64,000 nt of DNA, taken from contig NZ_JAFCGY010000003.1 in NCBI RefSeq assembly GCF_016836705.1, forward strand, positions 186,001-250,000, given 5' to 3'. The DNA comes from Mesorhizobium caraganae (lineage in GTDB: Bacteria > Pseudomonadota > Alphaproteobacteria > Rhizobiales > Rhizobiaceae). Below are positions 16,789 to 25,616 of this stretch, one piece after another; the first letter of the stretch is position 1; every line of letters begins with the position of its first letter. A model generated the notes under the pieces. It did not search any database and was not told the DNA's origin. It was given only the letters and a program-made list of their open reading frames with translations. A program made the translations under genes and the position numbers.

Positions 16789-16817
16789 GGCCCGCCTTGG
16801 TGAAATCCTGGCGGGCC
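16789..16817 (+). terminator. Terminator hairpin after the LuxR-type regulator
   Basis: GGCCCGCC (16789-16796) pairs perfectly with GGCGGGCC (16810-16817), 17 nt after the stop codon, followed by a moderately T-rich stretch (GTTTGCATTGTTTT). It separates the regulator from the aminotransferase gene. The remainder of the gap to 17148 shows no gene. Confidence 0.7.
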
Positions 16818-17148
16818 GCGTTTGCATTGTTTTGATACAAATTCATTGAGCTTGCGAATGTCGTGGGATCTCCGTTGGAGCGAATGACATCCGGGAGCCG
16901 CGACGAACACGGCCGCGGTCCGATGCGGTTCGTTGCCCAAGCTTCCTGTCGATGACAATGACGAGGTGCTCGAAACGCCCGGGTTCGCCGCGGTGATCTC
17001 GTTCTGAGCTTCGAAAACTGTTCCATCGCGCGGTGTCAAGGCCCGTGCCCGCCTCGGTATCCACCATAAGTTCTAACCGATGACCTTATGGAGAACGCGA
17101 AATCCCGAGCCGAAAATGTAGACTTGCTGCCGGAATGGAGTGGTCGGC

Positions 17149-18567
17149 ATGTCTGAGCAAAGCCTTCGTTTTCACAAGTCCGTCCGCCTGCAGGAACGCG
17201 GCCGTGAACTGATCCCGGGCGGCAGTCACACCTACGCGAAAGGTGAGGACCAGTTTCCCGTCCTTGCGCCAGGCTTCATCGAGCGTGGTTTGGGGTGCCA
17301 TGTCTGGGACGTCGACGGGAACGAGTACATCGAATACGGCATGGGCAACCGTTCCGTTGGGCTGGGGCATGCCTATCCGACCGTGCTGAGAGCGGTGGAG
17401 ACGGCCCTTCATGGCGGCTCCAATTTCACGCGGCCCGCCAGGATCGAGGTCGACTGCGCCGAGACGTTCCTGGAGCTTATCGGCGCTGAGATGGTGAAGT
17501 TCTGCAAGGACGGATCGGATGCAACTTCAGGGGCCGTCCGTCTTGCCCGCGCCTACACTGGCCGCGATCTCGTTGCCTGCTGCGCCGACCATCCTTTCTT
17601 TTCGACAGACGATTGGTTCATCGGGACCACGCCGATGAATGCCGGAATTCCAGAGACGGTACGAAACCTGACCGTCACTTTCCGGTACAACGACATCGCC
17701 TCCGTGAAGGACTTGTTCGACAGATACCCCGGCAAGCTGGCCGCCCTCATCCTGGAGCCTACCCGTGGCGACGATCCAGAGGACGGGTTCCTGCATCAAG
17801 TACAGCGCCTTTGTAGGGAAAAGGGTGCGCTGCTCATTCTCGACGAGATGATCACCGGCTTCAGGTGGCATAAGTCCGGGGCGCAGAAGCTCTACGGCAT
17901 CGAACCGGACCTGTCGACGTTTGGCAAGGCGCTTGGCAATGGGTTTTCGGTCTCTGCCCTGGCGGGCAAACGCGAATACATGCGGCTCGGCGGCCTCGAG
18001 CATACCGATCGCCCAAGGGTGTTTCTGCTGTCCACCACACACGGCGCGGAGACCCATGCGCTCGCGGCGGCGATCGCGACCATGCGCACTTACCAGAGCG
18101 AGCCTGTGGTCGAACACCTGTACCGACAGGGGACGAAACTGAGGGAAGGAATAGGAGAGGCCGCCAAACGACATGGCGTGGATGGGCACTTCAAGGTTGT
18201 CGGCCGCTCCTGCTGTCTGGCCTATGCAACGCTCGACCCCAACGGCAAGCCATCGCAGGCATACCGCTCGTTGTTCCTGCAGGAGACGATCCGGCGTGGA
18301 GTGCTCATGCCGTCGCTCGTCGTCAGCTACACTCACGACGACGCGGCAATCATGAAGACGATAGAAGTCGTCGACGGTGCGCTGGCGGTGTATGCGCAGG
18401 CCCTGGAATCGGGGACGAGCCGTTTCTTGGTAGGCCGCCCCTCGCAGGTCGTCTTCCGCCGCTATAACAATGGCGATGAACGAGCTGAAATTGTTACTCC
18501 AGAACCTCAACCCACGAGCAATGCGACCAGGAGGCAATCAGCAACCCGGCTCGCGGTGACATCTTGA
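17149..18567 (+). CDS. Class III PLP aminotransferase, glutamate-1-semialdehyde aminomutase-like
   Basis: A 472-aa fold-type I enzyme. PLP is held by Lys260 (STFGKALGNGF), with Asp232 in ILDEMITGFRW contacting the ring nitrogen. The N-terminus (ERGRELIPGGSHTYAKG) and the VWDVDGNEYIEYGMG segment match the glutamate-1-semialdehyde aminomutase subgroup. In this setting it is more likely to aminate a nucleotide-linked or free sugar precursor than to serve tetrapyrrole synthesis. The ATG at 17149 follows GGAG by 8 nt; a GTG at 17140 is less likely. It is about 40 aa longer than typical, the extra being a polar C-terminal tail. Confidence 0.85.
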   Translation: MSEQSLRFHKSVRLQERGRELIPGGSHTYAKGEDQFPVLAPGFIERGLGCHVWDVDGNEYIEYGMGNRSVGLGHAYPTVLRAVETALHGGSNFTRPARIEVDCAETFLELIGAEMVKFCKDGSDATSGAVRLARAYTGRDLVACCADHPFFSTDDWFIGTTPMNAGIPETVRNLTVTFRYNDIASVKDLFDRYPGKLAALILEPTRGDDPEDGFLHQVQRLCREKGALLILDEMITGFRWHKSGAQKLYGIEPDLSTFGKALGNGFSVSALAGKREYMRLGGLEHTDRPRVFLLSTTHGAETHALAAAIATMRTYQSEPVVEHLYRQGTKLREGIGEAAKRHGVDGHFKVVGRSCCLAYATLDPNGKPSQAYRSLFLQETIRRGVLMPSLVVSYTHDDAAIMKTIEVVDGALAVYAQALESGTSRFLVGRPSQVVFRRYNNGDERAEIVTPEPQPTSNATRRQSATRLAVTS

Positions 18568-18739
18568 CGCCCCGAAAGCATTGCTTTCTCGCATTCCTTT
18601 GGTCAAGGAAGGAGCCGTTTCCGCACAAGGCGACGGGTTCTCACTTCGTTTTGGAACCGGTAGGGTAAAGTCTGTCTGACAGACGAGCCGACGTATCAGG
18701 ACACGGGCCCAGAGGCTTCGCTGCTGCGGAATCCGCCGA

Positions 18740-19018
18740 TCAATCTACAGCGGGAACAGGCTCGGCGAAGGTGTATCTGCCCACCCATCTAACGGCTTCC
18801 TCGATCGTATCGAAGTTCTTGTGCTGCCCACTCAGCAGCCCGAATCCGGTCTCGAGGAACCATTTGCCTTTCGTGCAATAGGCTTCCTCGTCGATCTGTG
18901 TAAGGACTGCAACTAGCTGGTCGGATTTCCACACCAGAACACCGGATTCTCCGCCCTCGACCGTTCCGATCCGCGCTTCGCTGAGCGAGAATCCACGAGC
19001 AATCTCTTCTTTGCCCAC
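18740..19018 (-). CDS. Hypothetical 92-aa protein
   Basis: A small soluble protein, GTG start at 19018 with a GGGGA-type site upstream. The sequence contains EGGESGVLVWKSDQLVAVL and a C-terminal DTIEEAVRWVGRYTFAEPV, with a compact alpha/beta look. I recognise no family. It lies on the minus strand between the aminotransferase and the PIG-L gene and does not overlap a better candidate. Confidence 0.55.
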   Translation of the reverse strand: MGKEEIARGFSLSEARIGTVEGGESGVLVWKSDQLVAVLTQIDEEAYCTKGKWFLETGFGLLSGQHKNFDTIEEAVRWVGRYTFAEPVPAVD

Positions 19019-19217
19019 GTTGATGCTTCCCCAACTTCAAAATGGATTGTAAAAATCCGGCAGCTTGAATGGCTGCTTCTGGAGGTATCTTTTTCGTCCT
19101 TTTCGCCAACGGCGACAGTCGAGTTGTTAGCAGATCGCCCCGTGAGTTCAATGCCCTTTCACTCGATTTGTTCGTTGATCCACCGATAGTTTTTCGCGAG
19201 AGAAAGTGTGAGAACTT

Positions 19218-19871
19218 CTAAAGAATTTTGGCCTTTCGCAGCGTGAAAGCCTCGGCGAAATGCTCGGGCGCCCGGCATTCCATCCCACGCAATCTGGCAA
19301 GCCCGGCGAATGTCTCGCGGTCGAACCAGTCCTTGGAGCGCTGCGTCCCGAAGTGCTCATGGAGAAGTTCGATCTTGCGTTCCAGCACGGCGGCCGTGAG
19401 CGGCACGTAGGCATTGGGCTGGCAGAGGTCACCATCCCATTTCGGGATCTCGTATTCGAGCACCAAGTGATCGCGGAAGATGTTCCAGGTCAATTGGTTG
19501 ACCTCCCGATGGTCCTGATGGGCGTCCAACCTGGCGTGGGTTAACACAACGTCGGGATGAACCCGTGATCTCACATCCATCAGCCACTGCTTTATCGATC
19601 GGCTATGGGCGGGGAAGTAGCTGTCTTCGAAATCCGCAACGTCGACTGTGGACGAGCGCGATCCTTCGAGAAAGGCCTCGGCCGAAGCCCTTGCTTCCGC
19701 CGACCGCTGACCGTCTGCGCTCAGCACACACCAGTGGACGTCCAGTTTGACCCCCGAGGCTATCAAGCCGAGTATTGTGCCACCCGCGCCGATCTCGATG
19801 TCGTCGGAATGGGCGCCAACGCAGAGGATCGAGAGCTCCTCGCCGGGATGTGCGAGGCGAAGCCCTCTCAT
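19218..19871 (-). CDS. PIG-L family deacetylase
   Basis: A 217-aa metal-dependent N-deacetylase of the LmbE/PIG-L fold. The zinc-binding motif GAHSDDIEIGAGG gives His21, Asp23 and Asp24, and the second part LTHARLDAHQDHREVN contains the remaining His ligand. The family removes N-acetyl groups from amino sugars, often as sugar conjugates. Its start overlaps the stop of the cytidylyltransferase gene (ATGA), so it is the last gene of a tightly coupled methyltransferase-cytidylyltransferase-deacetylase operon and probably acts on the same sugar. Confidence 0.88.
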   Translation of the reverse strand: MRGLRLAHPGEELSILCVGAHSDDIEIGAGGTILGLIASGVKLDVHWCVLSADGQRSAEARASAEAFLEGSRSSTVDVADFEDSYFPAHSRSIKQWLMDVRSRVHPDVVLTHARLDAHQDHREVNQLTWNIFRDHLVLEYEIPKWDGDLCQPNAYVPLTAAVLERKIELLHEHFGTQRSKDWFDRETFAGLARLRGMECRAPEHFAEAFTLRKAKIL

Positions 19872-20683
19872 GATGCGGCCAGCACCATGCTGCGCCTTTT
19901 CTTTTCGGCGGTGACCTTCCTATTCCATGGCATGTCGCCCTTCTCGACCATGTCTTCGAGCGATTGCCAATCACGCAGCGTATCCATCGAACGCCAGAAG
20001 CCCTCGTGTTTATACGCCATCAGCATGTTGTCATCGATCAACCGCCTGAAGGGTTCGAGAACGAGTTCCTCACCGTCGCGCATGTAGTCGAAGATCTCGG
20101 GACGGAATACGAAATAGCCGCCATTGATCCAGATCTCCGAGGTGTCCGTCGTACGGAACTCGCGCACGCGCCCGTCCTCCGCGATGTCGGCCAAATGGTA
20201 CGTCAGTGGCGCCCGCACTGCGAGGAAGCAGCCGATCTTGCCGCTGGCCTCGAACTTCGCAATCACATCGTCGAGGTCGACATTAGTCAGGCCGTCGGAG
20301 TAGTTGGCCAGGAACATCTTCTCGTTCTTGACGTGATCCCTCGCGGCCCACAGGCGCTCTCCGATGTTGCGCCAGATGCCCGTGTCGAGCAGGGTGATGC
20401 TCCAGTCCTTGACTGTGTCGCCGAGCAGTTGCACGTCCTGGCCGCCACGGGTAACCACGCAATCGGAAAAGGTCTGCGGCCGGGTGTTCAGGAAGAAGTC
20501 CTTGATGACGTTGGCCTTGTAGCCCAGGCACAAGACGAAGTCGTCATGCCCGTAATCGCTGTACCACTGCATGACATGGCGCAGGATCGGCTGGTGGCCG
20601 AGCGGAATCATCGGCTTCGGTATGCTGTCGGAATAGTCGCGAATCCGGGTCCCGCGCCCGCCGCAGAAAAGGACGACTTTCAT
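19868..20683 (-). CDS. rfbF: Glucose-1-phosphate cytidylyltransferase
   Basis: A 271-aa nucleotidyltransferase. The N-terminus KVVLFCGGRGTRIRDYSDSI followed by PKPMIPLG is the pyrophosphorylase signature. The DTGIWRNIGERL-like region and EIWINGGYFVF are typical of RfbF, which makes CDP-glucose, the entry point for CDP-deoxy and branched sugars. ATG 20683 overlaps the stop of the methyltransferase gene by 4 nt. The usual partner, CDP-glucose 4,6-dehydratase, is not found in the window. Confidence 0.92.
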   Translation of the reverse strand: MKVVLFCGGRGTRIRDYSDSIPKPMIPLGHQPILRHVMQWYSDYGHDDFVLCLGYKANVIKDFFLNTRPQTFSDCVVTRGGQDVQLLGDTVKDWSITLLDTGIWRNIGERLWAARDHVKNEKMFLANYSDGLTNVDLDDVIAKFEASGKIGCFLAVRAPLTYHLADIAEDGRVREFRTTDTSEIWINGGYFVFRPEIFDYMRDGEELVLEPFRRLIDDNMLMAYKHEGFWRSMDTLRDWQSLEDMVEKGDMPWNRKVTAEKKRRSMVLAAS

Positions 20684-21975
20684 CTCGGTGGCTCCGATGG
20701 ATCGATCACTGTCACGAAAGGAATTGGCACCACGAACTTCGCGCCCCAAGCGGCGACATGGTGCAGTTGCTTGATGATCTCGTCCTTCAGGTTCCATGGA
20801 AGGATCAGTATGTAGTCCGGCTTGGCCTGGTCGATCGCCTCGATGGATTTGATCGGGATGTGCATGCCCGGTGTGAAACGACCGTGCTTGTAGGGATTGC
20901 GGTCCACCGTGAAGTCGAGGAAGTCGGTGCCGATGGCGCAATAGTTGAGCAGCGTGTTGCCCTTGCCGGGCGCGCCATAACCGCAAATCCTCTTGCCTTC
21001 GTTCTTGGCCGAGATCAGGAACGCCAGGAGATCGCGTTTCGCGCGCTCCGCCTTGTAGGCGAAGGAGGTGTAGGTCGTCATGTCCGTCAACCCATGCCTT
21101 TTTTCGCGCTCGAGGAGTTCGGCCACACGGTCATCTGTGGCCCACCTGCTGTCCTCGTTGGCGAGATAGACGCGAAGCGAGCCGCCATGGGTCGGAAGTT
21201 CCTCGACGTCGATCAGCCGCAGTCCATGGCGGGTCGCCATCAGGTCGATCGTCAGCAGCGAGAAATATGAAAAATGCTCGTGGTAGATAGTGTCGAACTG
21301 GTTTTCGGCCATCAGCCGCTCGATATGCGGGAACTCGAGGGTGACCACGCCCTCTGGTTTGAGCAGGATTTTTATCCCCGCGACGAAGTCGTTGAGGTCA
21401 GGCACCTGCGCCAAAACGTTGTTGCCGATGATGAGGTCGGCGCGCAGTCCCTCGGCCACCATCTGAAGTGCCAGCCGTACCCCGAAGAAGTCGACCCGGG
21501 TGGGCACGCCCTTCTCGATAGCCGCGCGCGCGACATTGGCGGCCGGCTCGACACCCAGTACGGGAACGCCGAGTGGCAGGAAGTGTTGCAGCAGATAACC
21601 GTCATTGCTTGCCAGTTCCACCGCAAAGCTGTCGGCGCCAAGCCCAAGGCGCTTCGTTATCGTTTCGCAATAGGCTTTCGAATGAGCCACCCAGCTTGTC
21701 GAAAAGGACGAGAAATAGGCGTATTCGCTGAAGATGGTCTCGGGACTCACATACTCCTTGAGCTGCACCAGGTAGCAGCGCTCGCAGACCATGACGTTGA
21801 GCGGAAAGTAGAGTTCCATCTGGTCAAGCTGGTCGGCCTGCAGGAAGCTCTCGCAAGGAGGCGACATGCCAAGGTCGACCAGAGTGTGGCGCAGGCGCGA
21901 TCCGCAGAGCCTGCAACCGACATTTCGGCGTGCCGTGTTATAGTCGCGAACGATTTCGACAGCCTCAATGTTCAT
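20680..21975 (-). CDS. Sugar C-methyltransferase (NovU/TylC3-type)
   Basis: A 431-aa three-part protein. An N-terminal zinc site (Cys21, Cys24, Cys64, Cys67) is followed by a SAM-binding Rossmann domain (AVELASNDGYLLQHF) with the catalytic-type segment TIYHEHFSYFS. A C-terminal Rossmann-like domain (ICGYGAPGKGNTLLNYC) completes the architecture of C-3 methyltransferases acting on NDP-4-keto sugars. It should make a methyl-branched sugar, here presumably CDP-linked. It heads the operon with rfbF and the PIG-L gene and faces the RmlC-like gene across a 374-bp divergent region. Confidence 0.9.
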   Translation of the reverse strand: MNIEAVEIVRDYNTARRNVGCRLCGSRLRHTLVDLGMSPPCESFLQADQLDQMELYFPLNVMVCERCYLVQLKEYVSPETIFSEYAYFSSFSTSWVAHSKAYCETITKRLGLGADSFAVELASNDGYLLQHFLPLGVPVLGVEPAANVARAAIEKGVPTRVDFFGVRLALQMVAEGLRADLIIGNNVLAQVPDLNDFVAGIKILLKPEGVVTLEFPHIERLMAENQFDTIYHEHFSYFSLLTIDLMATRHGLRLIDVEELPTHGGSLRVYLANEDSRWATDDRVAELLEREKRHGLTDMTTYTSFAYKAERAKRDLLAFLISAKNEGKRICGYGAPGKGNTLLNYCAIGTDFLDFTVDRNPYKHGRFTPGMHIPIKSIEAIDQAKPDYILILPWNLKDEIIKQLHHVAAWGAKFVVPIPFVTVIDPSEPPR

Positions 21976-22349
21976 TCCGTACTCCTGTCGCGATGGCGCG
22001 GTGGTTTGAAAAACGGAAAACGCGGGGGCCTGACACTGAACCTGTGCCCGCCGCGTCTCCGTAGGAGGCTCTCCTTTGGAGAGTGCTTCTTGGTGAGTGC
22101 TTCTTTTGCGTCGCAGGTTAGGACGGAGCGCCCAAGGGTTCGATTTGCCAATCCGTTGGGAGCCTTAATCCTTATAGCGAAACGGCTGCCGCATTGGCCG
22201 CCGTCAGGACCACCGAACGGGTAGTACTGCCGGCCCGGCATACCGCCATCGGAGAGGCCCTCTAAGGCTTAGGTAGCTCTTCCAGCCGGGCACGCCGTGC
22301 CGACAATCGGACTGCCGGTCCTTGCCCGGCCATTGGGGGTTAGGGCGAT
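21976..22349. promoter_or_regulatory. 374-bp divergent intergenic region between methyltransferase and RmlC-like genes
   Basis: This region must carry both divergent promoters. A small hairpin CTCTCC-TTT-GGAGAG occurs at 22069-22083, and the 11-bp direct repeat GAGTGCTTCTT occurs at 22081-22091 and 22095-22105. Either could be a regulatory site. I see no supportable gene. Confidence 0.4.
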
Positions 22350-22901
22350 ATGCAGTTTACCGAGACTGAGCTGAAGGGTGTCTGGCTGATCGAGCCGACG
22401 CCGGTGATTGATGACCGCGGTTCCTTCACCCGCCTCTTCTGCGAAAAAGAGATGGCCGACTGCGGGCTGGCGACGCGCTTTGTCCAGCACAGCCGCGCAC
22501 ATTCCGTCAGAAAGGGTACTCTTCGGGGGCTGCACTATCAGGAGGATCCATACACCGAAGTGAAGCTCGTCTCCTGTGTCCGCGGCGCGATTTTCGATGT
22601 TGTCGTTGACCTGCGCCCGAACTCACCGACACGCCACAGCTGGCTGGCCTTCGAGTTGACGCCCGAAAACATGAAACAGGTCTACATCCCAGCAGGGTTC
22701 GCCCACGGGCTACAGACCCTGACGGATGATGCCGAGGTCTCATACCTCATATCGCAGTTCTATACGCCTCACGCATCGACGGGCGTCCGCTACAACGACC
22801 CTGCGTTTTCGATAGGCTGGCCTTTGATGCCGACGGCGATGTCGGAAAGGGACAGGACGTGGCCGCTGCTCAAGCAGCGGACCGCAGCCGGCGTCTCATA
22901 A
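22350..22901 (+). CDS. rfbC: dTDP-4-dehydrorhamnose 3,5-epimerase family protein
   Basis: A 183-aa cupin epimerase. The family motifs are IDDRGSFTRLF, RKGTLRGLHYQ (catalytic His62), LVSCVRGAIFDVVVDLR, YIPAGFAHGLQTL and RYNDPAFSIGWP. No rmlA, rmlB or rmlD is nearby, so here it more likely epimerises the CDP-4-keto sugar of the surrounding cassette than dTDP-rhamnose. The gene is isolated on the plus strand and its stop overlaps by 6 nt the 3' end of the DUF4910 gene on the other strand. Confidence 0.87.
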   Translation: MQFTETELKGVWLIEPTPVIDDRGSFTRLFCEKEMADCGLATRFVQHSRAHSVRKGTLRGLHYQEDPYTEVKLVSCVRGAIFDVVVDLRPNSPTRHSWLAFELTPENMKQVYIPAGFAHGLQTLTDDAEVSYLISQFYTPHASTGVRYNDPAFSIGWPLMPTAMSERDRTWPLLKQRTAAGVS

Positions 22902-24215
22902 AGCCGCAGCCAGGAGACCATGATCCAACAGTAATTTCGCGGCGGCGGCCAGTTCCCAGAATGGCAGGCCCGAGCGTTCCGCCATAGCCAGAAGCGAATG
23001 CTGTCCGTCGGCTAGATTTAACACCCAGAGCAGCGACATCGAGGTGGCGCCCGAAGATTTCTGCCCTCCCAGCGCAGCGTAGAGGCCGCGCTTTCCGAGT
23101 TGTGGTTCGCCCTTGGGAAAGAGGTTCAACGGCGTCCAGTCCTCTTCGACGATGTCGATCACCTCCGTCAGGATGCGGAAGGAATCCTCCAGGTGTTCCG
23201 GCCTGATGAAGTCGAGATTGTCGGCAGATGTGTGGTATTCGGGAAATGTGCCGTGGACGCTCCGCTGGAACATGCCGACCGGAAGATTGAAGCCCGGCGA
23301 ACAATACTGCCTCTCGTCATAGCCGTAAGGGGAGAAATCCATCAGCTTTGCCCCGGCTTCACCCCCGAGCACGTAGGCCATGGCGCGGTCGATGAAGGCG
23401 TCGCCGCGGCGGCTGCGCTTGTATGCCGGGCTTCCTGCATCACCTAGGCATGACAGCACCAGACCGTGGTCGATGAGATATGTCCTGTCCTCGTTGCGGG
23501 ACAGCCACGCGAGCGCGCCGATCGTGCCAGGGGCGAACAGGAAGCGGTAGCTGTATCGTGTCTTCCTTGCCTTCAGGCTTCGCGCAAGGGTCGCCAGCAG
23601 GGCCAGGCCCGAACAGTTGTCATTGGCGAGTGACGGATGGCAAATGTGCGCCGAAAGCAGGAATTCTCGCTCCGTATGTCCGCGGTGCAGGTATTCGCCG
23701 TAAGTGAGGCAGCCGTCCTTGAGTTCGGCATCGATCTCGACCCGGTAGAGACCCTCGGGCATTTTGGCCACGCGGTCGTGAGCTACGCAGAAGCCCCATG
23801 TCGGGGCGTAGTAGGAGGTGCGGTAGGGGATCAAGCCCGGCTGTTCGGGCAATGTATGGATATGCCGCCTCAATTCGTCGAGCGGCAGGGTCCCCTTGAA
23901 GGGCATGCTGTAGTTGACGACGTGCAGATTGGAGTCGGCAAAGTCTACGACCGTTTGCCCGTCCGGGCCTGTAATGCTCGCCGAGCGGATGTTCCACTCC
24001 TGTGGAACAGTCCAGTCGAACACCTGCGTCCCTGTGGGCACCTCATGCCGTTCTAGGTCAACTTGCTCCGACAGGATATCCAGCGTTCGTCGCACACCGT
24101 CTCCGGTGATGCTCCTGCAAATCGGAAAGAGACGTTCGGACAAGGAATAGATTTCCTGGCCGACGCCGGTAGAAGACGGCGACAGGCCGAGTCCGCCGGG
24201 GTTCAAATGTTCCAT
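22896..24215 (-). CDS. DUF4910 aminopeptidase-like protein with C-terminal winged helix
   Basis: A 439-aa protein with three parts. The N-terminal DUF4910/DUF2172 region contains a peptidase M28-like zinc motif LLSAHICHPSLANDNCSGL (His190, His193, Asp199 as candidate ligands). It continues with GFNLPVGMFQRSVHGTFPEY and ends in a winged-helix-like domain (LYAALGGQKSSGATSMSLLW and following). Members lie repeatedly in polysaccharide loci, but their substrate is not established. It starts 4 nt after the SDR gene, so the two are cotranscribed and probably act on the same cassette. Confidence 0.82.
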   Translation of the reverse strand: MEHLNPGGLGLSPSSTGVGQEIYSLSERLFPICRSITGDGVRRTLDILSEQVDLERHEVPTGTQVFDWTVPQEWNIRSASITGPDGQTVVDFADSNLHVVNYSMPFKGTLPLDELRRHIHTLPEQPGLIPYRTSYYAPTWGFCVAHDRVAKMPEGLYRVEIDAELKDGCLTYGEYLHRGHTEREFLLSAHICHPSLANDNCSGLALLATLARSLKARKTRYSYRFLFAPGTIGALAWLSRNEDRTYLIDHGLVLSCLGDAGSPAYKRSRRGDAFIDRAMAYVLGGEAGAKLMDFSPYGYDERQYCSPGFNLPVGMFQRSVHGTFPEYHTSADNLDFIRPEHLEDSFRILTEVIDIVEEDWTPLNLFPKGEPQLGKRGLYAALGGQKSSGATSMSLLWVLNLADGQHSLLAMAERSGLPFWELAAAAKLLLDHGLLAAAL

Positions 24216-24219
24216 CCGG

Positions 24220-25281
24220 TTACCCCGCCGCGCCCTCCAGCGCTCGCGAAGGTTCGGTGACCCGCATCCGCTGGTCGAGAAGTCCGCTGGCCAGAAGGTA
24301 CCGGATGTGGCCAATGCGCTGGAAGCGCGGCCCCTCGAACTCCTCGAGAGTGATGTTCGACTTGCAATAAGCCTGGTAAAGCTGCTCGGCGCCCCTGTGC
24401 GCATCCCATTGCGGCCTGAAGGCAGGAAGAGCGCGCGCGATCTTGTCGAAGCTGACACGGTAGGACCGCTTGTCGGGCCCAGCATCCGCCGCAAATTCAA
24501 GCCGGCAGCCCGGCACGACCTTGGCGACAATCTCGGCTATGTCGCGAATCCTGTAGTTGTGGTCCGTTCGTCCCACATTGAAGGCCTCGTTGTGGATGAT
24601 CTCGCGTGGCGCTTCCAGTCCGGCGATGAACGCCCTTGAAATGTCCTCGATATGGACGATCGGCCGCCACGGTGTCCCGTCGGACTTCAGGAGGATCACG
24701 CCTTTGGTGATGGCCCAGGCAACCAGATTGTTCAGCACGATGTCGAAGCGGAGCCGGGGCGACAGGCCGTAGGCCGTGGCGGGCCGGAAATAGATGGGAG
24801 AGAAGCTGCTGTCGGCCAGTTCTGAAATATCACGTTCCGAAAGCACCTTGGACCAGCCATAGGCCGTAACCGGGTTCAGTACGACCGTTTCGTCGACCAT
24901 TTCGTCGCCCGCCTGTCCGTAGTTACTGCACGATGACGCGAACAGGAAGCGCGACACGCCGGCCTCCTTGGCCGCCTTTGCGAAACGGACGCTGCCCCTG
25001 TGGTTGATCTCGTAGGTGATGCCCGGATCGAGATCGGACAGCGGATCGTTGGAAAGAGCCGCCAGGTGGATGACGGCATCGAACCCTTCGAGGTCGCGCG
25101 CATCCACATCCCTGACGTCCTTTTGAACGGCCGGAACGGAAGCCCGCTCCCCGCCCGAAGCAAAGGTGCAGCGCCGGTAGAGATCGCTGTCGTAACCCGT
25201 CACCGTATGCCCTGCGCGCAGCAGCATCGGCACCATTACCGAGCCGATATAGCCTAGATGGCCGGTTACCATGACTTTCAT
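24220..25281 (-). CDS. NAD(P)-dependent sugar epimerase/dehydratase (extended SDR)
   Basis: A 353-aa extended short-chain dehydrogenase. The dinucleotide motif is TGHLGYIGS, the catalytic Ser region is FASSCSNYG and the catalytic pair is Tyr141/Lys145 (TAYGWSK). The substrate-domain sequence [13 protein letters not shown] and [16 protein letters not shown] are typical of NDP-sugar epimerases. It could be a 4-epimerase, 4-ketoreductase or dehydratase. It lacks the N-terminus typical of CDP-glucose 4,6-dehydratase. It is the first gene of a two-gene operon with the DUF4910 protein. Confidence 0.87.
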   Translation of the reverse strand: MKVMVTGHLGYIGSVMVPMLLRAGHTVTGYDSDLYRRCTFASGGERASVPAVQKDVRDVDARDLEGFDAVIHLAALSNDPLSDLDPGITYEINHRGSVRFAKAAKEAGVSRFLFASSCSNYGQAGDEMVDETVVLNPVTAYGWSKVLSERDISELADSSFSPIYFRPATAYGLSPRLRFDIVLNNLVAWAITKGVILLKSDGTPWRPIVHIEDISRAFIAGLEAPREIIHNEAFNVGRTDHNYRIRDIAEIVAKVVPGCRLEFAADAGPDKRSYRVSFDKIARALPAFRPQWDAHRGAEQLYQAYCKSNITLEEFEGPRFQRIGHIRYLLASGLLDQRMRVTEPSRALEGAAG

Positions 25282-25616
25282 CGCACACCTTTTTGTCGAG
25301 CGGATATGATCGCGCAGAGGCTACTTGGGCTGAAAGGGTTGGGCGAGAACGCCAATAGGCGGTCAGAATGCCCTGTTGGACGAGCTCTTGCCGCCGGCTA
25401 GTTCCTTCGGATGGCGCGCGCCTAATCCTTTCGGATACTCTCTCCGGGGGCGTCGCGAGCAGGAATTATTCGGGACCTCGAGGTTCGACGCGATTGCAAA
25501 CGTGCCGGACGGCAGCTCAAAAGACGATGAAGCATTTTGACGTGGACCCCGCGAAATCCGCCGAGTTCTGTCCGCTTGGTCCTCCTCGCGCCAAGATATT
25601 GATTCTGCGCGGTGTC
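25282..25616. other. 335-bp intergenic region
   Basis: It lies upstream of the SDR gene and downstream of the PQQ dehydrogenase stop and should contain the SDR promoter. Short overlapping open frames lack motifs. No clear terminator was found for the dehydrogenase gene. Confidence 0.35.
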
